Positions 53,298 through 62,140 of a DNA stretch of 64,000 bases are shown in pieces. The notes beneath the pieces were generated by a model. It saw only the letters and a program-made list of their open reading frames with translations. It was not told the DNA's origin and made no database searches. The position numbers were made by a program, and so were the translations under genes. The stretch is taken from the NCBI GenBank assembly GCA_944326085.1, contig CALVCL010000006.1, positions 1-64,000 of the forward strand. The letters are read 5' to 3'. This DNA comes from an uncultured Tidjanibacter sp. (lineage in GTDB: Bacteria > Bacteroidota > Bacteroidia > Bacteroidales > Rikenellaceae). Numbering within the stretch: the stretch's first letter is position 1; each line of letters opens with the position of its first letter.

Positions 53298-53340
53298 AAT
53301 AAAATACGCGCCGCAAATAATTTGCGGCGCGTATTTTATT
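53298..53340. terminator. Bidirectional terminator overlapping the stop of a DUF5689 gene
   Basis: A 20-bp perfect stem AATAAAATACGCGCCGCAAA with its complement and loop TAA. Its right arm covers the TAA stop (53336-53338) of the leftward lipoprotein gene, while its left arm lies just after obg. Confidence 0.88.
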
Positions 53341-54151
53341 CTGCCACGAACCTCTCGCCCGTCATGGTGCCGTACACCACTCCGGGGCGTATTACCACAA
53401 GTTGATACGTACCGTTAAAGACGGTCAGTATACCCTCCGCACGACCGCTTCCATACGGCAGCGTCCATGATGCGAACTCTGCCCGGCGCGATGTACGTAC
53501 TGTCAGAGTGTTCCCGTTCATGTCCTCCAGCATACGGTTGGTATCCGCAAATCCCGACGCATCATCCATGTCGGCATCACACCACATCATACCGTCGCCG
53601 ACCGTCACGAACTGCACGTCGTCTACCGCAATGAAGCGGCCTACATCCGCATCCGAAAGTTCATCTATCGCCCTCGTCACAGGCTCCACCGCCTGCGGCG
53701 CCATCCCGACAACATGCACCACCGCGTCAATATCCTCCTCCGCCACGTAACCGGTCTCATAACCTCCCGCAGGCGGTGAGCCGAGACGCAGCATGCCTCC
53801 GTATGACCCTATCGCCAACCCGTTGCAGGCTATCTCAACCTGCGTTCCCATGGGATAATCCACAAACAGTTCCTCACGGTCCAGACGCAGCTCTACCGCG
53901 CCCGTACTGTCGGTCACGAACAACGACTTGTAACAGTTGCCGTAACGGTCGCTGCTCACCACCATGCCGTGCAGCCGCCAATCTTCCGTAAAGGAATAGG
54001 GATAACCGCGGTACACAGACTTGACATGCGCTATCGACACGAATGACGAACTGCCGTCCGTATCCGTACTGTTCCAATCCGCACGCTCAGGATACGAACA
54101 CGACACCGGCAGCATCGCCAGCAACACTACAATCCTATATCGCCACATCAT
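53336..54151 (-). CDS. DUF5689-type lipoprotein, second paralog
   Basis: 271 residues from the ATG at 54151; a GTG at 54160 is possible. The signal ends in the lipobox LPVSC near residue 18, so it is a lipoprotein. The repeated beta segments GMVVSSDRYGNCYKSLFVTD and ACNGLAIGSYGGMLRLG parallel those in the neighbouring gene, as does a second OB-like half from DADVGRFIAVDDV. This resembles DUF5689 surface lipoproteins that accompany TonB-type receptors. It overlaps the upstream paralog by 17 bp, so the two are translationally coupled. Likely on the cell surface or in the periplasm; ligand unknown. Confidence 0.72.
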   Translation of the reverse strand: MMWRYRIVVLLAMLPVSCSYPERADWNSTDTDGSSSFVSIAHVKSVYRGYPYSFTEDWRLHGMVVSSDRYGNCYKSLFVTDSTGAVELRLDREELFVDYPMGTQVEIACNGLAIGSYGGMLRLGSPPAGGYETGYVAEEDIDAVVHVVGMAPQAVEPVTRAIDELSDADVGRFIAVDDVQFVTVGDGMMWCDADMDDASGFADTNRMLEDMNGNTLTVRTSRRAEFASWTLPYGSGRAEGILTVFNGTYQLVVIRPGVVYGTMTGERFVAE

Positions 54152-54947
54152 CCAAATCACGGAACTTCAAGGCGAAACAATCACTGCCGCCGTCGAATTT
54201 GCCATACATAAGTATGCCTGTCAGGGTGACCTTGCCCGTCGGGATGCGCTCACCCGCAAAAGCGGCGTACCCGCTCGTCACCACCGCAATGCGACCGCCG
54301 TCAATATCGCGGAACATGGCCGTACCCGTTTCGGGCTGCATGTCGCCATCGGCAGGCTGCGCCCATGTATCCAGTCCATCCTGCGGCATATGCACCAATC
54401 CTGATATGCGCACCAGTCTCCCGCACAGCGAAACATCCAATGTCTCTATGTCCACTTCGAGCGGAAGTGTTTCGGCAAAACGCACATCCCGCTCCAACAC
54501 TCTGTCGAGCAGGATATGCGACCCGAACTCCTCGACACGGTATGTCGAATAGTCATTCACTGCAGCACCTATCTGCGCTATGCCATTGTACATCCCGACA
54601 GCAAGTCCTTCGGCATGCAGCACCACCCTACGACCGCGCTGACAATAGGCATGAAGGTCATAAAAACCGGCCCGTACCTCAACAGCCGCCGTGCCGTCAT
54701 CGATTATAAAAGTAGTGAAAAAGTTGCCGTCGCTGTCATCCGATGTGACATACCCCTCGAACACAAGTCCAGCATGCACGGTGAACGGCTCGCCGTACCA
54801 ATTATCGTACAGCAGTGCAAGGTCTGCATTCGGCAGCGTCTCCACCTTCGGAATATCGGCGCGTTCCATATCGCCGAAACGGTCGTAACCGCACGCGGTA
54901 AGCAGCAATGCTGCCGCAATAGACAAATATAGTTTGCACTCCTTCAT
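54135..54947 (-). CDS. DUF5689-type lipoprotein, first paralog
   Basis: 270 residues. Signal with lipobox LLTAC at about residues 15-19. GYVTSDDSDGNFFTTFIIDDG followed by AVEVRAGFYDL and AEGLAVGMYNGIAQIGA is the DUF5689 pattern (a nucleic-acid-binding OB-like first half). It starts 11 bp after the stop of the outer-membrane barrel gene and overlaps the second paralog. The three genes form one leftward unit that probably acts at the outer membrane. Confidence 0.75.
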   Translation of the reverse strand: MKECKLYLSIAAALLLTACGYDRFGDMERADIPKVETLPNADLALLYDNWYGEPFTVHAGLVFEGYVTSDDSDGNFFTTFIIDDGTAAVEVRAGFYDLHAYCQRGRRVVLHAEGLAVGMYNGIAQIGAAVNDYSTYRVEEFGSHILLDRVLERDVRFAETLPLEVDIETLDVSLCGRLVRISGLVHMPQDGLDTWAQPADGDMQPETGTAMFRDIDGGRIAVVTSGYAAFAGERIPTGKVTLTGILMYGKFDGGSDCFALKFRDLDDVAI

Positions 54948-54958
54948 CTTCCATCATT

Positions 54959-57400
54959 CTAAAAACTTACGGTCAGCGACAAGAGCAGCGTACGCGGATA
55001 GGCGTAGCTGTAACGCGACGGGAACGGACCGTACGTGCGTTTGCCGTCCACTGTATATTTGTCAAGACGCATCTGCTCGTAGCCGCCGTAAAGTATATCG
55101 CGACGGTCGAGCAGGTTATCCACCGTCAGACTCGCAAACACATATGTTCCGAACAGCGAAAAACCTTTCGTCACCCCTATGTTCACAACCCACGCATCCG
55201 GCAGGCGCTCCTGCCCGACACATGCGGCACGCTCCTCGGGCGACGCGAAAAGCGACACGATGCGTTCCGTACGTCGCAGCGGATTTACGGTAACGTAACG
55301 GCGTCCGGCATACATCCATTCGGCCGTAAAGCTCCACCGCGAACGTGTCGTATAATTCAGCGCAGCCGTAACGGCCGTCTGCGGCGATGTGGTATGCACA
55401 TAACCGTCAAGACGCGCACGGCTGTCCGACATCAGCAACCGTCCCGAAGCATCCTCGAAAATATCCACACTCGAATCCCCACAGTATGTATTGCCTCCCA
55501 CCGAAACTGCCGCCAAGAGTTCAAGGCGTTCCGTGAGGTGTATTCTCGCACCCGCCTCAACGCCCCAGTCGACAGTCCCGATAGCGGACAGCACAAGGTC
55601 ACAGTACTTGCCATAGATATCGTCATAATAATGGCTTATGCGCGTACCGTCCAACGTGCGCATTGCATATCCGGACAACTGGAATTCCGCAAAATGCAGC
55701 AGCGGCAGTCGATAATCCAGCCCCGCACCCCACACCGTAACGGTACGGCTGCCGGCAAACACCGCATTGCTGTAATCCGGCGACAGAAAGACATCCTCAT
55801 AATCGGGCGCATACTCACCGGCGTAGAGTTCAAGCGATATACGGTGACGCGCCGTAAAGCCATAGCGGCAAGCAAGAAAAACATTGTACGGCGTAAACGC
55901 ACATGTTTCCGAAGGACCGTACGAAGCCTTGCCAGGCAGGGTCTCCTTTTCATAATGGCCCTCGCGGAGCAGCCACAGTCCCGCCACCTCCGCACCGAAC
56001 GACACCCCCAACCGGCCGTGACGGTAATGTCCCGCACAGTAGGCCGACACGGAATGTTGACGTATATGGTAGTCGTAATCGTAACGCTCACCCTCGCCGA
56101 CCAGACGCCCCGCATCACGCACGTTGCTGTCCGCACCGGTAAACGGGTCACGGTTGACGGCATACTCCGCACCGAGCAGGTCGTAAACCTCCCGGTAGAA
56201 GTTACTGTTGTCCGAACGCAGCCTCACACCGTAGTCGAACCCGAAACCGTCGCGGTCGGCACCGGCTACATTGAATGCCAGCTGAAAATTATCGGGAGCC
56301 TCCATGTGACGGTCGGCAACATAAAGCGCGGCACCGTCGTCCGACAACAGATTGGCCGTATACATCTCCTCCCAGTCGTACTGCGAGACTGCCGTCCCCC
56401 CATTGAGCCACGCATCGGTCAACCCTTCAACCATATTCGGCTCCGCATTGTGACCCGGCATATTAGCATAATAGTCCGGCGTCGGGTTCGGGGCATCGAA
56501 CCACGCCAGACCGCTGCGTCCGCGACTGCCACCGCGATAACCCGCCGTCACGGAGTAGTAGTTGCCCGCCGCATCGTACATTCCGAAACATGCCGCCGCA
56601 AGCAGTCCTGTATCGTAACGCACACGAGTATTGCGGACACGTCCCTCGAAAGGTCCCCAATAGGGATTATACCAGTTGTTTCCCGTCAGGTCACAGGCCT
56701 CCCGTTCGACCCACCCCTTTTGTCCGCGCTGCTGCGGAGCCGCCATGGCGAAAAAGGAGAGCGATGCTCCGCTGTTGAAAACCTTCTCAACGGCAGCAGA
56801 AGCCATAAATGCATCCGTAAACACTCCGTCGACAAAACTGTCCTCACCCCACCGTCCGCGTGCCGCCAACGAATATGCCCAGCCGCGTCCGGCATCTCCC
56901 GCCGCACGGAAACGCATGCCGTTACGGTAACGACGCTGCGAGAAGGTATATGTAGCCGATACGCCCTGCGGCGCATACGAGGCACGCATATCATAGACAT
57001 CGGTAAAAAGCGGAGAATAAGCACCTGAAAGATAGGCCCCGTAGGAGCGCGACTCCTGCGGTGAAAGCGCAGCAAGCGCCGTGTACATGTTATAATCGGG
57101 ATAACGGCCTATACCGCCGGAAAGTTCCAGCCCTGCCAAATAGGCCCGCTGGAAACGTTCATCTAAACCGCGCGGAGAATACGACACGAACCCGAAACCA
57201 TAGCGTGCCATACTGCCGAAAATACTGACACCGTCGCCGAGCGGAGAGTAAAAAAGAGTAGTATCAACAATTATCTCACGGAAATCGTCTTCAAATGGGT
57301 CGTAAAACGGCACTTCATCGACAAGCTCCTGTGCCGATGCACCGAACCATGCCACTGCGGTAAATACCACACATACAATCCTTACGTATACCCGCCTCAA
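54959..57400 (-). CDS. Outer-membrane beta-barrel protein, TonB-receptor-like but without a visible plug
   Basis: 813 residues with a non-ATG (TTG) start at 57400; an upstream stop allows only an ATT codon as alternative. A signal peptide (IVCVVFTAVAWFGASAQ) precedes a short region of about 40 residues, and amphipathic strands then continue to the terminal Phe (LLLSLTVSF). The last 150 residues (VVNIGVTKGFSLFGTYVFASLTVDNLLDRRDILYGGYEQ) match the C-terminal barrel of TonB-dependent receptors. I do not see a TonB box or a plug domain. It is followed at once by the two DUF5689 lipoproteins. A TATATTTG -7 box on the minus strand at 57420-57427 leaves a leader of only about 15 nt. Confidence 0.8.
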   Translation of the reverse strand: MRRVYVRIVCVVFTAVAWFGASAQELVDEVPFYDPFEDDFREIIVDTTLFYSPLGDGVSIFGSMARYGFGFVSYSPRGLDERFQRAYLAGLELSGGIGRYPDYNMYTALAALSPQESRSYGAYLSGAYSPLFTDVYDMRASYAPQGVSATYTFSQRRYRNGMRFRAAGDAGRGWAYSLAARGRWGEDSFVDGVFTDAFMASAAVEKVFNSGASLSFFAMAAPQQRGQKGWVEREACDLTGNNWYNPYWGPFEGRVRNTRVRYDTGLLAAACFGMYDAAGNYYSVTAGYRGGSRGRSGLAWFDAPNPTPDYYANMPGHNAEPNMVEGLTDAWLNGGTAVSQYDWEEMYTANLLSDDGAALYVADRHMEAPDNFQLAFNVAGADRDGFGFDYGVRLRSDNSNFYREVYDLLGAEYAVNRDPFTGADSNVRDAGRLVGEGERYDYDYHIRQHSVSAYCAGHYRHGRLGVSFGAEVAGLWLLREGHYEKETLPGKASYGPSETCAFTPYNVFLACRYGFTARHRISLELYAGEYAPDYEDVFLSPDYSNAVFAGSRTVTVWGAGLDYRLPLLHFAEFQLSGYAMRTLDGTRISHYYDDIYGKYCDLVLSAIGTVDWGVEAGARIHLTERLELLAAVSVGGNTYCGDSSVDIFEDASGRLLMSDSRARLDGYVHTTSPQTAVTAALNYTTRSRWSFTAEWMYAGRRYVTVNPLRRTERIVSLFASPEERAACVGQERLPDAWVVNIGVTKGFSLFGTYVFASLTVDNLLDRRDILYGGYEQMRLDKYTVDGKRTYGPFPSRYSYAYPRTLLLSLTVSF

Positions 57401-57419
57401 AATTTACCATTTTCGTATT

Positions 57420-57427
57420 CAAATATA
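57420..57427 (-). promoter_or_regulatory. -7 box for the barrel/DUF5689 unit
   Basis: CAAATATA on the plus strand is TATATTTG on the minus strand, placing transcription start about 15 nt before the TTG start of the barrel gene. Confidence 0.45.
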
Positions 57428-57492
57428 CTATTTTAAATTCTCCCTGCAAATTCCAGCACCGCAGTCTCGTCCACTCTTTCTTCCAGAAGCAG

Positions 57493-57526
57493 TGAGGCGC
57501 AGCGGACATTTTGCCGCTGCGCCTCA
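57493..57526 (-). terminator. Terminator after argS
   Basis: TGAGGCGCAGCGG pairs with CCGCTGCGCCTCA across an 8-nt loop, 23 bp after the argS stop. Confidence 0.75.
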
Positions 57527-57548
57527 ACAGGAACCATATGCGGGTTAA

Positions 57549-59333
57549 TTACATCCTTTCGGGAACATCTATTCCCAGCAGACGCATACCGCGCTTGATG
57601 ACACGCGCCACCTCGCTGCTCAGCCTCAGACGGAAGGCACGAACCGCAGCATTCTCCTCACGGAGTATCGAATGGTCGTGATAGTAGCCGTTATAGGACT
57701 TGGCCAGGTCGTAAATGTAGTTGGCTATTACCGACGGCGAGAAGGTATCGCCGGCCTGCTTTACAGTGGCGGGGAACTCGTCGAGAGTTTTTATGAGTTC
57801 TATCTCCTCTGCTACCAACGGCACATCGCTGTGGTCTTCGCCGTAAGTGATGCCGGCCTCTTCCGCTTTACGGAGGACCGAACGGATACGGGCGTGGGTG
57901 TACTGTATGAACGGACCTGTGTTACCGTTGAAATCTATCGACTCGCGCGGGTCGAACAACATGGTCTTTTTCGGGTCAACCTTGAGGATGAAATACTTGA
58001 GCGCACCCAGACCTACCATACGGCTGATGGCTGCCGCCTCCTCCGGAGTGGTGCCGTCGAGTTTGCCCAACTCGCGAGACATATCCATAGCTGTCGATAC
58101 CATATCCTCGATGAGGTCGTCGGCATCCACAACCGTACCTTCCCTCGACTTCATCTTGCCCTCGGGAAGTTCCACCATACCATACGACAGGTGGAAAATG
58201 TGGTTGCTCCAATCCTTGTAGCCGAGTTTGCCGAGAACGAGTTTCAGAACCTGGAAGTGATAGTTCTGTTCGTTGCCCACGACATAAATGAGTTCGTCGA
58301 GCTTGTTGTCCTCAAAACGTCGATATGCCGTGCCGAGGTCCTGCGTCATGTAAACCGACGTACCGTCGCCACGCAACAGCAGTTTCTCGTCCAATCCGTC
58401 GCCTGTAAGGTCAACCCACACCGAATTGTCAGGCCTGCGGTAGAACACTCCCTTGTTAAGTCCCTCATCCACAAGTTCCTTACCCAAAAGGTAGGTCTGC
58501 GACTCGTAATATACCTTGTCGAAATCTATGCCGAGGGCAGCATATGTCTCGTCGAAACCCTTATAGACCCAGCCGTTCATCGTCTCCCACAACGAATACA
58601 CCTCAGGGTCGCGAGCCTCCCAGCGACGCAGCATCTCCTGCGCCTCCTTCATGATTGGAGCATTCTTCTTGGCTTCCTCCTCGCTCTGTCCTGCTGCAAC
58701 AAGCTCCTTTACCTCTGCCTTGTAGTGCTTGTCAAACTCAACATAGTACTTGCCTACGAGGTGGTCACCCTTCATGCCGCTGCTCTCCGGTGTTTCGCCG
58801 TTGCCGTACCTCTGCCATGCAAGCATACTCTTGCAGATATGTATGCCGCGGTCATTCACAAGGTTGGCCTTTATTACGCTGTTGCCGTTGGCCTTGAGTA
58901 TCTCCGATACGGAATATCCGAGCAGGTTGTTGCGGATATGCCCCAGGTGGAGCGGCTTGTTGGTATTCGGTGACGAATACTCTACCATTACGGTGCGGCC
59001 GTTAGGCTCACCGTAACCGAACTTCTCATCCGATGCTATCTGTATCATCCTGTCATTCCAGAAACTGCGGCGCAAAGTCATGTTAAGAAAACCCTTTACC
59101 ACATTGAAAGCCTCTATGTCCCCACCCGCAGCGACAAGCGCTTCGCCTATCTCCATCGCAGTAGCCTCGGGCGACTTGCGGCTCGCCTTGAGCAAAGGGA
59201 ACACTACCAAAGTATAATCGCCCTCAAACTCACGACGCGTCCTCTGTATCTGAAGCGACAAGTCGGCTGCCTGCGGATACAGGTCCTTGACAACTTCACC
59301 AACTATTCCTGAAATGTAATTCTCTATATTCAT
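57549..59333 (-). CDS. argS: Arginyl-tRNA synthetase
   Basis: 594 residues from the ATG at 59333 (a TTG two codons upstream is the alternative). The N-terminal add-1 domain is followed by the class I HIGH-like motif in SPNTNKPLHLGHIRNNLLG, LVNDRGIHICKSML, and the KMSK-equivalent GKMKSREGTVV, then the DALR anticodon-binding domain (ANYIYDLAKSYNGYYHDH). It ends ALRLLGIDVPERM-like as usual. Charges tRNA-Arg. Confidence 0.97.
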   Translation of the reverse strand: MNIENYISGIVGEVVKDLYPQAADLSLQIQRTRREFEGDYTLVVFPLLKASRKSPEATAMEIGEALVAAGGDIEAFNVVKGFLNMTLRRSFWNDRMIQIASDEKFGYGEPNGRTVMVEYSSPNTNKPLHLGHIRNNLLGYSVSEILKANGNSVIKANLVNDRGIHICKSMLAWQRYGNGETPESSGMKGDHLVGKYYVEFDKHYKAEVKELVAAGQSEEEAKKNAPIMKEAQEMLRRWEARDPEVYSLWETMNGWVYKGFDETYAALGIDFDKVYYESQTYLLGKELVDEGLNKGVFYRRPDNSVWVDLTGDGLDEKLLLRGDGTSVYMTQDLGTAYRRFEDNKLDELIYVVGNEQNYHFQVLKLVLGKLGYKDWSNHIFHLSYGMVELPEGKMKSREGTVVDADDLIEDMVSTAMDMSRELGKLDGTTPEEAAAISRMVGLGALKYFILKVDPKKTMLFDPRESIDFNGNTGPFIQYTHARIRSVLRKAEEAGITYGEDHSDVPLVAEEIELIKTLDEFPATVKQAGDTFSPSVIANYIYDLAKSYNGYYHDHSILREENAAVRAFRLRLSSEVARVIKRGMRLLGIDVPERM

Positions 59334-59423
59334 GTTCAATAAAACATTATTCCACTAAACAAACGAATTTTACAAAAATACGCATAAATGCCAGAATTGC
59401 GAAATAAGAGGCTACGAAATCGG

Positions 59424-59723
59424 TCACACTCCAAGCAAATGGCGCAATACCGCAATCGGATGGACAAATATTATCCGTGAACCGGCATAACGCATGACGT
59501 TCCGTATCTCCTCGCGGTAACGCGGCATGTAGCAATGAACCGGACACTTGCGGCATGTCGGTTTACCATCGCCGAAACGGCAACTGTCAAGCCTGCGCCG
59601 TGAATACTCCAGAAGCGCAGAACATTCCGAACACAGTCCATCGGAAACGTGCCCATTTCCCCTGCAATATACCGTCATCATTAACGTGACAGTACGTTTT
59701 TCACATTCAATACTGCGTTTCAT
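59424..59723 (-). CDS. YgbA-family (nitrous-oxide-stimulated promoter) small Cys-rich protein
   Basis: 99 residues from the ATG at 59723, which is 1 bp after the stop of the SLOG gene (TGATATG). Features: ECEKRTVTLMMTVYCRGNGH, CSECSALLEYSRRRLDSCRFGDGKPTCRKCPVHCY and MRYAGSRIIFVHPIAVLRHL. The seven or so ordered cysteines and this C-terminal motif match the nitrous oxide-stimulated promoter family, linked in other bacteria to growth under nitrosative stress. The exact biochemical role is not known. Could bind zinc or an Fe-S cluster. Confidence 0.85.
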   Translation of the reverse strand: MKRSIECEKRTVTLMMTVYCRGNGHVSDGLCSECSALLEYSRRRLDSCRFGDGKPTCRKCPVHCYMPRYREEIRNVMRYAGSRIIFVHPIAVLRHLLGV

Positions 59724-59724
59724 A

Positions 59725-60279
59725 TCAGAACAAGTCAAGCTGAGATGCACAAAGATTAATGATGCGCAATCCGTTACGATGCGCCAAACGTACTGTATGC
59801 CGTGTCCCTCCGCTTTGACCGTCATAGTAACACACCACACACGAGGCATTATTGACCATAAATGCATTGCGGTGGTGGAAACACTCCGGATAATATTGCT
59901 CCGCCAGCACCTCCACCCTGCAGGCCTCCCGCATCACATGATCATACAGCAACTTCGCATCAACGCCATAGCCACGCGCCTGTCCGCGATAAGGCACAAC
60001 AGCCACCACTTCAGCATAAGGACAATCTCCACTGTCACGCAATGCCAAAACCTCAGACGCAGCCCACAGGTCGAATCCGTCAGCCATTCCAGACAGGAAG
60101 TAACGCATCCCTCCTTCATATAGTTCCCTGATTACAGGACGCAACATATCTGCCACTGACGCACGTGCTTCCCCCTGAGGAAATGAAGTTATGAATTTGT
60201 AAGGGCGATAACCGGTAAATGCTGCACACACACTCCGTTCGAAACCAAGAAAATTTATTTCCGGTCTATCCGACAACAT
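59725..60279 (-). CDS. SLOG-fold (DUF1273/YpsA-like) nucleotide-binding protein
   Basis: 184 residues. AAFTGYRPYKF is the first conserved loop; FLSGMADGFDLWAASEVLALRD the glycine-containing second; HHRNAFMVNNASCVVCYYDGQSGGTRHTVRLA the third. This is the SLOG superfamily (DprA/LOG/YpsA), which binds nucleotides or their derivatives. The member's ligand is unknown. It is coupled to the YgbA-family gene downstream and lies 14 bp downstream of the antiporter stop, on the same strand. Confidence 0.85.
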   Translation of the reverse strand: MLSDRPEINFLGFERSVCAAFTGYRPYKFITSFPQGEARASVADMLRPVIRELYEGGMRYFLSGMADGFDLWAASEVLALRDSGDCPYAEVVAVVPYRGQARGYGVDAKLLYDHVMREACRVEVLAEQYYPECFHHRNAFMVNNASCVVCYYDGQSGGTRHTVRLAHRNGLRIINLCASQLDLF

Positions 60280-60293
60280 GATGACAATCTTAC

Positions 60294-61994
60294 TTATTTG
60301 GTCCCCTTATCTTGAGAGTTGGGAGTATCGTCCATAATGTCTTCATCGAAACGCGGATCACCAGGATTGTCCGACACGCCAGGGCTATCTGCCGCTATGT
60401 AGGCATCGCTTTCATCGTCATCACCGCTGCGGCGAACCGCACTCTTCGCTTTTTTGCGCAGACGAGCCACAAAAGCCTCGGCCCTGCCGCGCCATCCCAA
60501 CGGATGCGACACAGCATAATCATCAGGCAAAGTAGCCTGCTCCTCCGTAATACACAGCATTTTATCGCCAGGGTACAATTCAGTGTCGCCTTTCGGAACA
60601 ATATAATCATCACCACGACGTATCATCATGACCAGCGTATTCTCGGCAAGTTTTATATCCCTCATGTGATTACCATGAACAAGCCAGTCTTCACTAATCT
60701 CGACCTCGTTCAACTGCGCCTTAATCTCATCCGGAATATCAATACCGAAACTGTCTCCCTCCAGTTCCATCGAGAGTCCGAGACGGTTGGCCATGAAACT
60801 GACAGTCGTTCCCTGCACAAGCAGCGAGACGATAGTAACAAGAAACACTGTATTGAATATCATGTCGGCATTCTCAACGCCGGCAACCCACGGATACGTT
60901 GCAAAGATTATCGGTACCGCACCGCGCAATCCAACCCACGACACATATATTTTAGCTTTGGCTGTCAGTTTTCTAAAAGGAGCAAGACACAGTAACACGG
61001 ATGCCGGACGGGCCACAAGCAGCATGAACACACTGACCAGCAGACCAATTTCCAACACATCAAGTATTTCGTGAGGATTAACCAACAGACCGAGCGTAAT
61101 AAACATCACTATTTGGAACAGCCACGTGTAGCCGTCGAAAAAAGTGGTAAGGCTCTTCTGATAAACTACCTTGTAATTGCCAACTACAAGACCTGCTATA
61201 TACACCGCCAAATAGCCGTTTCCGTTCAGCAGGTCAGTGAACGAAAATATGAAATACACAACAGCCAATAGCAGCACCGAATACAGCGATTTGTTGTTAA
61301 GATTAATATGGTTCAGCAGATACACTGCACCACGCCCCAACAGATAACCCGCTACAGCTCCCACGGACATCTGCACGACAAATGTCGACATGGCTCCCCA
61401 TACATTCATTGCGCCACTGTTTACGACAGCCTCCACAAGGATTATGGTAAGTATATAAGCCATAGGGTCGTTACTGCCGCTTTCCAGTTCCAGCAAAGGT
61501 CTGAGGTTCTGTTTGAGTCCCTGCCGTTTGGAGCGCAGTATCGAAAACACCGACGCCGAGTCGGTCGAAGACATGACCGCAGCAAGCAGAAATGACCAAG
61601 CCAGCGATATCTCCGCCCCGAAAAGTTTGCCTATGAAATATATGAACCCGCCTGTCAATGCTGCCGTCAACAATACGCCAACCGTAGCAAGCACTATGCC
61701 TTCGGCCATAATCGGCTTAATCTCGGAATATTTCGTATCCATACCACCCGAGAAAAGTATGACGCTCAAGGAAAGCATTCCGATGAATTGGGCCGCATTT
61801 GGGTTGTAGAACTCCACTCCGAGTCCATCGCTACCGAACAGCATGCCAACCAAGAGAAACAGCAACAGGGTTGGCGTGCCGAACCTGGAACTCGACCTGG
61901 CCGCCACAATAGCCACAATGAGTATTATTGAAAACACAAGTACCACATTACCGCTGCTCATCAATGCCTCTACAAACCCAACCTTTGCATCCAT
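60294..61994 (-). CDS. Potassium/proton antiporter, NhaP2/CvrA type
   Basis: 566 residues from the ATG at 61994. The first ~390 residues hold twelve or so membrane segments of the CPA1 family, with LLAAVMSSTDSASVFSILR and ELESGSNDPMAYILTI showing the ion-site aspartates. The C-terminal part is a TrkA_C-like domain (MRDIKLAENTLVMMIRRGDDYIVPKGDTELYPGDKMLCI) that binds regulatory ligands, followed by a charged, disordered tail. It expels K+ or Na+ for protons. No upstream operon partner; 14 bp before the SLOG gene. Confidence 0.93.
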   Translation of the reverse strand: MDAKVGFVEALMSSGNVVLVFSIILIVAIVAARSSSRFGTPTLLLFLLVGMLFGSDGLGVEFYNPNAAQFIGMLSLSVILFSGGMDTKYSEIKPIMAEGIVLATVGVLLTAALTGGFIYFIGKLFGAEISLAWSFLLAAVMSSTDSASVFSILRSKRQGLKQNLRPLLELESGSNDPMAYILTIILVEAVVNSGAMNVWGAMSTFVVQMSVGAVAGYLLGRGAVYLLNHINLNNKSLYSVLLLAVVYFIFSFTDLLNGNGYLAVYIAGLVVGNYKVVYQKSLTTFFDGYTWLFQIVMFITLGLLVNPHEILDVLEIGLLVSVFMLLVARPASVLLCLAPFRKLTAKAKIYVSWVGLRGAVPIIFATYPWVAGVENADMIFNTVFLVTIVSLLVQGTTVSFMANRLGLSMELEGDSFGIDIPDEIKAQLNEVEISEDWLVHGNHMRDIKLAENTLVMMIRRGDDYIVPKGDTELYPGDKMLCITEEQATLPDDYAVSHPLGWRGRAEAFVARLRKKAKSAVRRSGDDDESDAYIAADSPGVSDNPGDPRFDEDIMDDTPNSQDKGTK

Positions 61995-62140
61995 CACATA
62001 TCCTCCAGATTAAACGTGGCCTATACACACAGCCACATTTGCAAATATAAGACAAATCGGCAACCATATGAAACAATACGGCTGCCGACATAATATTTTA
62101 ATAAATTTTCAAAAGCACATCACCGCACACCGGCATCGTT

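Noticed and set aside
57315-57527. ATG-initiated frame overlapping the start of the barrel gene
   Set aside because: It ends after 70 codons without family features; the barrel frame begins with a proper signal peptide despite its TTG start.
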